Below are positions 31,787-40,502 of a stretch of DNA of 41,652 bases, one piece after another. Source of the DNA: Slackia isoflavoniconvertens (GTDB lineage: Bacteria; Actinomycetota; Coriobacteriia; Coriobacteriales; Eggerthellaceae). The stretch is from contig NZ_QIBZ01000018.1 of NCBI RefSeq assembly GCF_003725955.1, positions 1-41,652 on the forward strand. Direction: 5' to 3'. Within the stretch, counting starts at the first letter, position 1, and each line of letters opens with the position of its first letter. The position numbers were made by a program, and so were the translations under genes. Below the pieces are notes generated by a model. The model made no database searches. It was not told the DNA's origin and saw only the letters and a program-made list of their open reading frames with translations.

Positions 31787-32568
31787 TTCGCGGAGCTGGC
31801 GATATTGCCAGCGCGATTGCATTGCGCCTGCACAAATGCGGCGCCTCCGTCATTATGACGGAGGTCGAACATCCCTTGACGGTCCGTCGCACAGTCGCCT
31901 TCAGCGAAGCTATTCATTCAGGGAAAACCCAGGTGGAAGGCGTCGTTGGCATGCGTGCTGAAAGCGTCGATGATGCGCTGCGACGAACGCTCGAAGGGGT
32001 CGTTCCCGTGCTCGTCGACCCGAAATGCTCATGCATTTGGCTTGAACCTGACGTGCTGGTCGACGCCATTTTGGCCAAGCGCAACGTGGGAACCACCATC
32101 GGCATGGCACCTATCGTAATTGGCATTGGCCCTGGATTCACGGCGGGCGACGACTGCCACGCCGTGGTCGAAACCATGCGCGGCCACACGCTCGGTCGCG
32201 TGTATTACGAGGGTTCGGCACTTCCAAACACCGCAGTGCCGGGGCTTGTAGGCGGCTTCGCAGGCGAGCGCGTGCTGCGCGCGCCAAGCGATGGAACTTT
32301 CCGCGAAGTCGCTTCAATTCGCGACCACGTCGAGGCGGGACAGGCCGTCGCATACGTGGACGACGCCCCTGTTATTGCCACCCTCACCGGCACGCTACGA
32401 GGCCTGCTTGCTGGCGGAACGCATGTTACCAAGGGCTTGAAGTGCGGCGATATCGATCCGCGCGACGAAGTGAGCCACTGCGAAACGGTATCGGACAAAG
32501 GCCTGGCAGTCGCAGGCGGCGTGCTGGAAGCCATTCTTCATTTGAGCGACACGCTCACGAAAGCATAG
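31774..32568 (+). CDS. yqeB: YqeB-family selenium-dependent molybdenum hydroxylase maturation protein
   Basis: 264 aa. Starts with a Rossmann-like loop (IIRGAGDIASAIALRLHKCG), continues VIMTEVEHPLTVRRTVAFSE, a metal- or substrate-region VLVDPKCSCIWLEPDVLVDA and GIGPGFTAGDDCHAVVETMRGH. This is the EF2563/YqeB family, a marker of the selenium trait for molybdenum hydroxylases. ATG 31774 has GGAGGAAAG 6 bp upstream and overlaps the yqeC stop by 13 bp. It probably helps deliver labile selenium to the Mo centre; selD is expected elsewhere in the genome. Confidence 0.87.
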   Translation: MLAIIRGAGDIASAIALRLHKCGASVIMTEVEHPLTVRRTVAFSEAIHSGKTQVEGVVGMRAESVDDALRRTLEGVVPVLVDPKCSCIWLEPDVLVDAILAKRNVGTTIGMAPIVIGIGPGFTAGDDCHAVVETMRGHTLGRVYYEGSALPNTAVPGLVGGFAGERVLRAPSDGTFREVASIRDHVEAGQAVAYVDDAPVIATLTGTLRGLLAGGTHVTKGLKCGDIDPRDEVSHCETVSDKGLAVAGGVLEAILHLSDTLTKA

Positions 32569-32580
32569 GCGGAATAAAAC

Positions 32581-33615
32581 ATGCGAACGATTGCAGAACA
32601 TATCGCGCGTGCCTCGCGCGAGGCACGCGATTTGGTGCTGGTTACCATAATGGAAAGTAAAGGCTCCACGCCACGCCACGCGGGCTCGCAAATGCTCGTC
32701 GACGAAAAAGGGCTTGTGTGCGGCACCATTGGCGGCGGCGCCGTCGAGGCCCACGCCATCAAGAAAGCGCATGGCATGCTGGGCGGCAATCTGAGCCTCG
32801 TCGAAAACATGGAGCTGAAGTTCGCCTCCAAAAAAGGCCTCGATATGGCCTGCGGCGGGGATGCGACCCTTCTGTACACACCCGTGAATGCCAGCGATAC
32901 GCATTGGCGCGATGCCGCACGCGAAATGCTTCGCTGCATTGACCAGCGCATTCCTTCCTATCTCGTCGTGAAATGTTCCGAAGGCGGACAATCGAACGAA
33001 AGCACTGTCGCCCTGCTCGATGCCAACGGTGCGCCTTTGGCAGGAGAGCACGGCATGCAGGCGAGCCTCATCGCAGGCCTTGAGCACAGAGCCGTCATTG
33101 ACGGCCGTTTCGTGATGCCCGTCTCGCTGCCCACGCGAGCCATCGTTTTCGGCGGCGGGCACGTGGGCCGCGCGACCGTATCGGCCCTCTCGCGCGTCGG
33201 GTTCTGCTGCACACTGTTCGATTGCCGCCCCGAATTCGCCCAGCACTCGCGCGTGCCCGAAGCGCATGATGTCATCTTGGGCGATTACGACAACATCGCA
33301 GCGTCGCTGACCTTGGACAAGCACGATTTCGTCATCATCATGACACACACCCATCGCAGCGATTACGCCCTTCTTGAACAGGTGCTTCGCCGGCCTTTGG
33401 CATACGTCGGACTCATGGGGTCACGGCGAAAAATCGCAACCGGGCGAGAACTCATGCTGAATGCGGGAATACCGCAAGAGGCGATTGACGCCGTACATAT
33501 GCCCATCGGCCTTGACATCGCCGCAGAAACGCCCGAGGAAATCGCCGTGAGCGTCGCGGCGGAGTGCATCATGCGCCGCGCGGAAATGCGGAGGGGGACA
33601 GGCGAATCGCAATGA
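32581..33615 (+). CDS. XdhC/CoxI-type molybdenum hydroxylase maturation factor
   Basis: 344 aa. The N-terminal CoxI domain has MESKGSTPRHAGSQMLV and GTIGGGAVEAHA. The C-terminal Rossmann domain has AIVFGGGHVGRA near residue 190 and YVGLMGSRRK near 275. XdhC proteins bind the sulfurated or selenated molybdopterin cofactor and hand it to the large subunit. 12 bp separate it from yqeB, and its stop overlaps the next gene (ATGA), so it belongs to the operon. Confidence 0.92.
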   Translation: MRTIAEHIARASREARDLVLVTIMESKGSTPRHAGSQMLVDEKGLVCGTIGGGAVEAHAIKKAHGMLGGNLSLVENMELKFASKKGLDMACGGDATLLYTPVNASDTHWRDAAREMLRCIDQRIPSYLVVKCSEGGQSNESTVALLDANGAPLAGEHGMQASLIAGLEHRAVIDGRFVMPVSLPTRAIVFGGGHVGRATVSALSRVGFCCTLFDCRPEFAQHSRVPEAHDVILGDYDNIAASLTLDKHDFVIIMTHTHRSDYALLEQVLRRPLAYVGLMGSRRKIATGRELMLNAGIPQEAIDAVHMPIGLDIAAETPEEIAVSVAAECIMRRAEMRRGTGESQ

Positions 33616-34256
33616 TATGGTTTACTTCCGACACCCATTTCGGACACGCCAACGTGCTGAAATTCAGCGAGCGGCCATGGGATGATATCGATGATATGAA
33701 CTATGCGCTCATCGAGAATATCAATGCATGCGTCGAACCGAGCGACGAGCTTTACATCCTGGGTGACTTTTCATTCAAGCTCACCGTGCAGCAAGCTTAT
33801 GAGCTGCGGAAACTCATTCGCTGCAAGAAAATCCACCTCGTGCACGGCAATCACGACAAAGATTGGCGCCAGCCCGAAGTCGCCGACGCGTTTATCGTAG
33901 AACCGCCAATCAAGGTATTGAAAGTCGACGGCGTGAAAATCGTGATGAGCCATTACCCCATGGCCGATTGGCAATCGATGGGACACGGCAGCTGGCACAT
34001 TCACGGGCATATTCACAGCCAAGGGTCCGCCTATAACGATGCAAACCTTGCACAGGGGCTTTTGCGTTTTGATGCGGGCGTCGATGCGAACGAATATCGC
34101 CCCGTAAGCCTGGCGCAGCTGCACGCACGATTCGATGGCGTGACATATCCAACACGCGTGAAATGGCCCTTCTGGGTCAACGAAACAGGAGACGCTCGAC
34201 TCGATGCGTTTCTTGTAGACGAAAAGCGCAAAGTGGAGGCGCTGGAAGAGCGCTGA
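33612..34256 (+). CDS. Metallophosphoesterase
   Basis: 214 aa of the calcineurin-like phosphoesterase fold. Metal ligands are seen in order: SDTHFGH, GDFSF, HGNHDKDW, SHYP and HIHGHIHS. It is close to small Icc/YfcE-like phosphodiesterases whose substrate is unknown. ATG 33612 overlaps the xdhC-type stop by 4 bp, suggesting translation coupling to the hydroxylase operon, though a purine-pathway role is only a guess. The start is chosen at MIWFTSDTHFGH because upstream residues lie within the previous gene. Confidence 0.88.
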   Translation: MIWFTSDTHFGHANVLKFSERPWDDIDDMNYALIENINACVEPSDELYILGDFSFKLTVQQAYELRKLIRCKKIHLVHGNHDKDWRQPEVADAFIVEPPIKVLKVDGVKIVMSHYPMADWQSMGHGSWHIHGHIHSQGSAYNDANLAQGLLRFDAGVDANEYRPVSLAQLHARFDGVTYPTRVKWPFWVNETGDARLDAFLVDEKRKVEALEER

Positions 34257-34485
34257 ATTTACGGCGTGGCGCTCGGCTCAATCTTTGGCATATTCCATAT
34301 TTTGAAGGTTCATTCCTTTATGCCGATCCATCGACCGTGAGCTCCACATGTCGACCACGTGAAGACCTCTTCACGAAAGGCCGACAAGTAGGCAATCGCG
34401 CCGCTTCCTTGCCACGCGCGTTTATACTGGTGCGAAAAGCAAGCAGCGGCGCACGGCGCCTCGTCCCACCAACCGACAGGACCCC

Positions 34486-35610
34486 ATGAACAAGCACAGC
34501 ATTCGATACGTTCTTATTCTTGTAGCGGCCATCGCAGCGGCAGCACTCATCGTCGTTCGCTTCGACGGCGTGTGCGAAATCCTCTCAAGCGTATGCCAAG
34601 CATTGCAACCGCTGGCGGTGGGCGCCGTTATGGCATACCTGCTCAACTTCATCGCCGCGAGCCTGGAATCGCGATGGTTCCCCCGCTCGACCAACGTCTT
34701 TGTCACTAAGAGCCGCCGCCCGATTTGCGTCATTTTGGCAATTGCCGCTGTCACACTCGCGCTCGTTGCGCTCACCACATTCGTGGGCAGCGAGTTCAAA
34801 TCGGTCGGCTCGGCTATCATCAATGGCGTTTCCGAAGGCGCGACCATGGCTTCGCAAGCAATCGCGAACCTTCCCGGCGCCGAAAAGAGCATGATCCTCA
34901 ACGATGCCACATGGAGCTCCCTGGGCGAGAAAGCCCTGGCAGCCATAGGCGGAACCGACCAAGCGCTGCGCATCGTGGCCCAAACGAGCGGCGAGGTCGC
35001 ACACGTGACGCTGTCCATTCTGCTGGGCATGATTTTCGCGCTGTACCTGCTGCTCGACAAAGACCGCGTGCATGCCGGCGCCATGCGCCTTGCGACTCTC
35101 ATTCCCAGCGACGAAGTGCGCGAGCGCGTGCTCCACGCATGCGCCATTACCAACGATTGCTTCTCACGCTTTATTCGCGGCCAATGCATCGAGGCAGTCA
35201 TCTTGGGTACGCTGTGCGCTATCGGCGGCACCATCCTGCATTTTCCCTACGCAGCCTCAATTGGCCTTATTGTGGGTGTGACCTCACTCATTCCGTTCGC
35301 CGGCGCATGGATCGGCGGCATCATGGGCGCTGCGATGATTCTGTCGCAAGACCCCTTGCAAGCGGTACAGTTCATCATCTTCCTGATTATTCTGCAGCAA
35401 ATCGAGGGCCACTTGATTTACCCGAACGTCGTGGGGCAGTCGGTGGGCCTGCCGAGCATCTGGGTATTTGTCGCGGTTATCGCCGGCGGCTCGCTGTTCG
35501 GCCTTCTAGGCGTGCTTTTGGGCGTGCCCGTGATTTCCACCGTGCGCACGCTGCTCATGGAACACTTCGCCAAAATGGATGAGGAAAATGAATCTGCTAA
35601 ATGCTCGTAG
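34486..35610 (+). CDS. AI-2E family transporter (UPF0118)
   Basis: 374 aa with about seven or eight membrane helices in the usual pattern: two N-terminal helices, a large soluble loop (about residues 100-170), then a C-terminal membrane block containing LIVGVTSLIPFAGAWIGG and IEGHLIYPNVVGQSVGLP, the family signatures. Members export small molecules or ions (TqsA exports AI-2; others act as Na+/H+ antiporters). The last six codons, including the stop TAG at 35608-35610, lie inside a copy of the dispersed palindrome, so the C-terminal residues may have been supplied by that repeat. Confidence 0.88.
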   Translation: MNKHSIRYVLILVAAIAAAALIVVRFDGVCEILSSVCQALQPLAVGAVMAYLLNFIAASLESRWFPRSTNVFVTKSRRPICVILAIAAVTLALVALTTFVGSEFKSVGSAIINGVSEGATMASQAIANLPGAEKSMILNDATWSSLGEKALAAIGGTDQALRIVAQTSGEVAHVTLSILLGMIFALYLLLDKDRVHAGAMRLATLIPSDEVRERVLHACAITNDCFSRFIRGQCIEAVILGTLCAIGGTILHFPYAASIGLIVGVTSLIPFAGAWIGGIMGAAMILSQDPLQAVQFIIFLIILQQIEGHLIYPNVVGQSVGLPSIWVFVAVIAGGSLFGLLGVLLGVPVISTVRTLLMEHFAKMDEENESAKCS

Positions 35611-35621
35611 CGTTTAGCAGG
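35593..35621. repeat. Dispersed palindrome, copy 3 (overlaps a stop codon)
   Basis: TCTGCTAAATGCT / AGCGTTTAGCAGG around the loop CGT, i.e. the reverse orientation of copies 1, 2 and 4. The stop codon of the AI-2E permease lies at its centre. Confidence 0.85.
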
Positions 35622-35657
35622 TCGTTAAACCCCCGAATAGTCGCAAGCCAATCGCAG

Positions 35658-35692
35658 AAACCTGCTAAACGCTACGAGCATTTAGCAGGTTT
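35658..35692. repeat. Dispersed palindrome, copy 4
   Basis: AAACCTGCTAAACGCT / AGCATTTAGCAGGTTT around ACG. With copy 3 it fills the gap between the convergent permease and TetR genes, repeating the paired layout seen at 9798/9926. Confidence 0.85.
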
Positions 35693-35716
35693 GACGACCC
35701 AATCGGGCCCAAGGTA

Positions 35717-36454
35717 TTACCGCATCTGAGTTTCCGTTTGAAGGGTGGGTGCATCGGGATGCTCGGGCCACGGCGGGGGAGCCATCACCGTCATATCAAG
35801 ACGAAGCGTTTGTGCAATGAGCGTCGCAAGCTCTTCGTCGGTGATGTCGGGCTTCGCCTTCATCATACCCACGATACCGAAAAGCACCAGGCCGAACGTC
35901 TCGGGAATCAGCTGAATGTCAATGGTTCGATACGCCATATATTCCGACACGATGTAGTTCTGAATGCAGGCGACGCTTTCACGAACGGCCCGCGTAGCGA
36001 ATCGGTCGCGCACCCCCAGCTCTTCAAGCACAGCGAACATGGGGCGCGGCTGCCCCGAACTCGTATACAAAGTGCGCCTGAACGCGGCAACGCAGTTCTT
36101 TAGCTCTGAAGGCGTGTCGCCGAACGCACGCAGCTCGTTCCATGTCGACACACTTTCGACGATATCTTCAAGGAAATCGTCGAGCACAGCATCGATCACG
36201 GCCTGTTTATCGGGGAAGTAGTAATACACAAGGCTGCGTGCCACACCAGCCTTGCGCGCAATGGCCGCCATGCTCGTGGCGGCCACGCCTTCAGTCTCGA
36301 ACAGCTCGCGCGCCGCCTGCATGATATCCCCGGCCACGCCATTCAACCGCACGCTCTGCCTCAGCTGGCGAGTCACATGATGCGGCAGGTCGGAAGCGAA
36401 TTCGGAAATGGAAGCACTCTTTCGTGCCGGCACGACGGCTCCTTCGTCTAGCAT
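35717..36454 (-). CDS. TetR/AcrR-family transcriptional regulator
   Basis: 245 aa from ATG 36454; an alternative ATG lies 27 bp upstream. The N-terminal HTH (about residues 44-90) reads ARELFETEGVAATSMAAIARKAGVARSLVYYYFPDKQAVIDAV, given here in pieces: AARELFETEGVAATS, then IARKAGVARSLVYYYF. The C-terminal ligand-binding domain is helical and unassigned. A hydrophilic 35-40 residue extension precedes the HTH. It follows the DUF5692 gene pair on the same strand and may control it. Confidence 0.9.
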   Translation of the reverse strand: MLDEGAVVPARKSASISEFASDLPHHVTRQLRQSVRLNGVAGDIMQAARELFETEGVAATSMAAIARKAGVARSLVYYYFPDKQAVIDAVLDDFLEDIVESVSTWNELRAFGDTPSELKNCVAAFRRTLYTSSGQPRPMFAVLEELGVRDRFATRAVRESVACIQNYIVSEYMAYRTIDIQLIPETFGLVLFGIVGMMKAKPDITDEELATLIAQTLRLDMTVMAPPPWPEHPDAPTLQTETQMR

Positions 36455-36499
36455 GGGGCCGTCGTGCCAAACGCGATGCACGAAAACGAAATGCGCCGG

Positions 36500-37459
36500 T
36501 TAGCGATTCTCTTCAACGACCTCTCGATAATTCTTGGTGTCATTATAGAGCTCATCTTTCAGCGGGTTGAGCTTACGCGCGCGAATTCGATGGAGCTGGT
36601 AGGCGGCAAGCGCCACGTTGGAAATCAACGCAATCAGACTTACGACAAAGAACGCAGTGGGGTTATGCGTCGTGGGAATTTCCGCAAACGTATAGAACTG
36701 CGGGAGCGCCATGGCGAACATCGCATAGAGCGCCAGGGTTTGCGCGCGATGCTGCAACCATGCACCACGCTTCGTGAAGAACGTGGGGACGGTGCAGGCA
36801 ATGAGCAGAGCCAGGCCCGTGTACGTGGAATGGTCGGACATGCAGTTATACGTGTACGCGAAATTCCACAGATCGTAGGCGATAATTCACATCCAGAGCA
36901 TATCGGGCCAAATCATGTCGCGCGATTTGTCTTTCGAGATAAAGATGCCGAACCAGCCGCAAATGGTGATGATGTTCAAGATGCCAGCAATCGCGTTCAT
37001 GATGTTCCACGGGCCGGAAATCATCCACACGTGGTCGACGACGGCGCCGTCCCACAGGCCGTAGGTATACATCTGGATGTCGCGCACCACGGCTTCGCAA
37101 ATATTGATCGCCAAAATAAGCGGCGGAAAGCACAGCGCCCATCGCTTCTCATACAAATGATGCTCGCGGCCATCGGCACCGCGCCATTTCACGAATCGCA
37201 ACGCCATAAATCCAACGCAGCCCGCCAGCGCAGAATACGTTTTCGCCCAATTGAACCAGTTGCCCGTGCCATACTCGTTGCCGGGCGCAGCAGTGTGGGG
37301 CCATACGAAAATCGTGAACACGACGGGGGCGACCACGAACAGCGCAACGCCACCCCATACGCTCGTGCGTCCAAATTCGTTGAATGCCATAAGGGCGAAC
37401 ACGACGAACAGCCAAATCGCCCACACCATAGGATCGGATGCTTGATACAGAATACCCAT
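36500..37459 (-). pseudogene. DUF5692-type membrane protein with in-frame TGA
   Basis: Reads as one 319-codon frame from ATG 37459 (perfect AAGGAGGA upstream) to 36500, interrupted by a single TGA at 36887-36889. Both halves align with the intact neighbour at 37533-38555: VFTIFVWPHTA, ICGWFGIFIS, WPDMLWM then stop, and IIAYDLWNFAYTYNCMSDHS after it. At the TGA the neighbour has Trp (LWFWIIGYDLWNF), so TGG to TGA is the simplest change. Eight or so membrane helices are split by the stop. Function of the family is unknown to me. A suppressed or recoded TGA cannot be excluded but is less likely. Confidence 0.8.
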
Positions 37460-37532
37460 GGTCTTCCTCCTTGAATCGAGCGCGCGCCGCCGCAGCCTTT
37501 TGGGACGCACGGCGGCGCGTCGGCCATCTGCG

Positions 37533-38555
37533 CTAGGAACGCTCCACCATCGTTTTCACGCGGCCCTTTTCATCCCACGCGGCGGCGTAGCCGAACTCCT
37601 CCAGGTTTGCCAAAGCGGCCTCGCGCTGGTCTTCGGGAAGGTCGATGCTTTCGAGGTACACCTTGCGGAAGCCCGGGTTGTCGATATAAAGCTCCTGCTT
37701 GAAGGGGTTGCGCTTCTTGCCGAAAATCGTGTAAGCCTGGTAGACGAACACGCACACGTTGAAAATGAGCGCAATAGCCGAAATCGTCATATGAGCCGCG
37801 GGATCGTTCGTGGAATGTACCACGCACGCCGGGTGCAAGAAGAACCACGGCACCGTCATGGTCACAATCATGTTCACGGCAAGCGTACGAACGCGGTGCT
37901 GAGCATAGGCGCCGCGCTTAATGAAGAACGCAGGAATCGTGCACGCCGCCAGAAGCACCAGGCCGCAGTACATAGAGCGGTCGGAAACGCTGTTGTAGGT
38001 GTAAGCGAAGTTCCACAGGTCATAGCCAATGATCCAGAACCACAGCTGATCAGGCCAGACGTAGTCTTTCTTCTTGCCGCGGCCAACGATGATGCCAAAG
38101 AAACCGCAGATGCACAGCGCATTCAGAATGCCGGCGACGCCGTTCATCACATTCCACGGGCCGCCAACCACCATGTAACCATCCACGATGCCGTTGACGC
38201 CCGTGAGCTGGAAGTCACGAATGCACGCCTCAAGAATATTGATAGCGAAAATAATCGGTGGAATGCACACGATATATTTCTTCTGGAAGGCGGGGAAGTA
38301 CACGATGAGCCATCCGAGAATCGCACCCGCGAGGCACGAATACGTTTTCACCCATTGAAACCACGTGCCCGCGCCCGTGCCTTCGACAGCGGTGTGGGGC
38401 CAAACGAAAATGGTCAAGGCGAGCGGCAAAGCGATGAAGATTGCGGCGCCGACCCATTTGTTGAGGCGAGAAAGCTCGTTCATGCCAATCAGAAATACCA
38501 AATAGAGCAGAACGCTCACAATCGCCGTCGCCGAGAGTGGCTCGTAAAAGAACAT
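37533..38555 (-). CDS. DUF5692-family integral membrane protein
   Basis: 340 aa with about eight membrane helices and a charged C-terminal tail (about residues 300-340). Typical segments are LALTIFVWPHTAVEG, VVGGPWNVMNGVAGILNALC, WFWIIGYDLWNFAYTYNS and FIKRGAYAQHRVRTLAVN. I recognise it as the DUF5692 group found in Eggerthellaceae; no biochemical role is known to me. ATG 38555 has AGGGGAA 7 bp upstream. Tandem with a decayed paralogue 73 bp downstream, both on the minus strand. Confidence 0.8.
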   Translation of the reverse strand: MFFYEPLSATAIVSVLLYLVFLIGMNELSRLNKWVGAAIFIALPLALTIFVWPHTAVEGTGAGTWFQWVKTYSCLAGAILGWLIVYFPAFQKKYIVCIPPIIFAINILEACIRDFQLTGVNGIVDGYMVVGGPWNVMNGVAGILNALCICGFFGIIVGRGKKKDYVWPDQLWFWIIGYDLWNFAYTYNSVSDRSMYCGLVLLAACTIPAFFIKRGAYAQHRVRTLAVNMIVTMTVPWFFLHPACVVHSTNDPAAHMTISAIALIFNVCVFVYQAYTIFGKKRNPFKQELYIDNPGFRKVYLESIDLPEDQREAALANLEEFGYAAAWDEKGRVKTMVERS

Positions 38556-38920
38556 GACGGTTCCCCTTTCCCTCTTGCGTACTTGCGAACCTGTTCGAAT
38601 GGCCCATTTCCCCGATGGCCCCAATTGCTGCAGTTCGCTTTCTTGGCCGCAGTGTAACAAGGGGATTTTTCGTTGGTTTGACGCTTTAGGGTTGATTCGT
38701 CAAATCAAGGGTAGAGAGATTCGTTCGAGCGGCTTTGTTTTCCTGCTTCATGCGCAGCGCGCACGCCTTTCGCACGTTGCGCGCATGGCGCTCACCGACA
38801 TAGGTCTATAGTATGGGCCACCGGCGTGCGCCATGGCTCAAACCGTTCGCCGTAGAGGCATATGCCAAGCTGTTTCCCCAGCCGTCACTCCCGAACGACC
38901 CGGCGTAGCGACAATCGAAA

Positions 38921-38949
38921 CCTGTTAAATGCTCGTAGCGTTTAACAGG
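38921..38949. repeat. Dispersed palindrome, copy 5 (compensated base pair)
   Basis: CCTGTTAAATGCT / AGCGTTTAACAGG around CGT. Both arms carry the change C-G to T-A relative to the CCTGCT/AGCAGG copies, so the pairing is kept. It provides the stop codon of the truncated merR frame. Confidence 0.85.
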
Positions 38950-39121
38950 CACAACCCAACGGCGCTGCCCAAGCAGCGAGGCCGCTGGCAGGGAAGAACG
39001 AATTTCCCGCGCGCTTCAGATTAGGAAAGAGCCCTTCTTTGTTGTAGTAACGAAGCGTGGAAACCGGAATGGCGAACATTTCAGACACTTGTCCGGTCGT
39101 AAATATGTCGATTCCCTTCAA
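38942..39121 (-). pseudogene. Truncated MerR-family regulator
   Basis: 59 codons from TTG 39121 to TAA 38942. The first about 43 residues are a classical MerR HTH: DIFTTGQVSEMFAIPVSTLR, then YYNKEGLFPNLKRAGNSF. The rest is unrelated (FPASGLAAWAAPLG), and the coiled-coil and effector domain are gone. The stop lies in a copy of the dispersed palindrome, which marks the truncation point. A TAG in frame lies just upstream and the remaining starts are weak. It is divergent from the alcohol dehydrogenase gene, whose promoter retains a MerR operator. Confidence 0.8.
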
Positions 39122-39128
39122 AAAGTCC

Positions 39129-39159
39129 TTGACCTAAAGCCAGGTTTAGGTTTTACGGT
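39129..39159 (+). promoter_or_regulatory. MerR-type promoter and operator of the alcohol dehydrogenase
   Basis: TTGACC (39129-39134), a 19-bp spacer and TACGGT (39154-39159). Inside the spacer and -35 lies the perfect dyad ACCTAAA (39132-39138) / TTTAGGT (39145-39151) with a 6-bp centre. A 19-bp spacer carrying a dyad is the hallmark of promoters that MerR regulators untwist. The divergent regulator is the truncated merR at 38942-39121. Confidence 0.8.
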
Positions 39160-39204
39160 TGGTTCACTCTACAAACAAGCCCATAGGATGAGAGGGACAA
39201 CCAT

Positions 39205-40373
39205 ATGCTTGGAACCTTCACGTACCACAATCCAACCAAGATTTACTTCGGCCCCAATGCGCTTGAGGGGCTCGCGAACGAGCTCACAAAATACGGCCCG
39301 AACGTCGTGCTTGTCTACGGTGGCGGTTCCATCAAGAAAAACGGCGTATATGACCAGGTAGCCGCCGTTTTGAACGCCACTGGTAAAAACGTGACCGAGA
39401 TTGCCGGCGTTATGCCGAACCCTACCGTCGAGAAGCTTCGCGAGGGCGTTGCCGTGGCGAAGGCGGCCAGCGCCGATCTGATTTTGGCAGTAGGCGGCGG
39501 CTCGGTGTGCGACTATTCCAAAGCGGTGTCGGTTTCAGCGAACTGCGACGAGGACCCCTGGGAGAAATACTTCGTTCGCTTCGAGGAGCCGAGCTGCCCC
39601 GTTGTTCCCGTGGGATGCGTGCTCACCATGGCCGGCACGGGTTCGGAAATGAACGCGGGCGCCGTGATCACCGACCATGCCGCCAAGCTTAAGGTGGGCC
39701 ACGTTTTCGCGAACAGCGACGTGATGCCTAAGTTTTCAATCCTCAACCCCGAATTCACTTTGAGCCTGCCGCATAGGCAGGTCGTGGCCGGTATCTACGA
39801 CGCATTCAACCATATTTGCGAGCAGTATTTCAGCGGCAGCGACGACAACGTGAGCGACAGCATCGCCGAGGGCCTTATGCGCAGTGTAGTCGAGAACGGC
39901 CGCATCGCCGCGAACGACGACCAGAATTACGAAGCGCGCAGCAACATCATGTGGGCGGCGACCTGGGCGCTAAACACGCTCATCGCCAAAGGAAAACCCA
40001 CCGATTGGATGGTCCACATGCTCGGACAGGGCGTGGGGCCGTGACCGACGCGACCCACGGCATGACGCTTTCCGCCGTGAGCCTTCCGTACTATCACTTC
40101 ATCATGGATGCCGGGTTGCCGAAATTCGCACGTTTCGCGACGCACGTGTGGGGAATCAACCCTACGGGCAAAAGCGAACGCGAGCTCGCCGAAGCGGGCC
40201 TTTCGGCAATGGAAGCATGGATGCGTGAACTGGGTGTTGCGATGAATCTCGCGGAGCTGGGCGTGACTGAGGCCGACCTGGACGACATCGTTGCCGCCAC
40301 ATTCATTATGAACGGCGGTTACAAAACACTCACCAAGGAAGACGTGCGCAACGTTTTGAAACAGTGTTTATAG
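39205..40373 (+). pseudogene. Iron-containing (butanol-type) alcohol dehydrogenase, frameshifted
   Basis: Frame 1 (39205-40044) gives 279 aa of a group III Fe-alcohol dehydrogenase: YHNPTKIYFGPNALEGLANE, NAD-binding GGGSIKKNGV and VGGGSVCDYSK, metal ligands in YDAFNHICEQYF and MVHMLG. It stops after GVGP. The rest (DATHGMTLSAVSLPYYHF to the end, with the last His ligand) continues in the next frame to 40373. One extra G in the GGGG run at 40035-40038 would restore a single 389-aa protein, the usual size. Recent mutation, phase variation or an assembly error are all possible. ATG 39205 follows GAGAGGGAC. Confidence 0.85.
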
Positions 40374-40465
40374 AAGGTGAGCATGTTTGTAGAAAGCGAG
40401 CAATGCCTGTAGAAGGGAAGTCCATCTGAAGCAGCAACGCCCCGGCGCGCGATTAGGTTTAAGCC

Positions 40466-40502
40466 GCGCGCCACGCAGCATCACCCGCGCAGCGTGGCGC
40501 GC
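40466..40502. terminator. GC-rich hairpin at the HAD gene end
   Basis: A perfect 11-bp stem GCGCGCCACGC / GCGTGGCGCGC with a 15-nt loop, overlapping the last codons of the minus-strand gene. Its T-tract is poor on both strands, so termination is uncertain. It stands between two convergent genes. Confidence 0.5.

Noticed and set aside
36887-36889. TGA as selenocysteine in the DUF5692 gene
   Set aside because: The paralogue has Trp, not Cys, at this position, and I see no SECIS-like hairpin immediately downstream.
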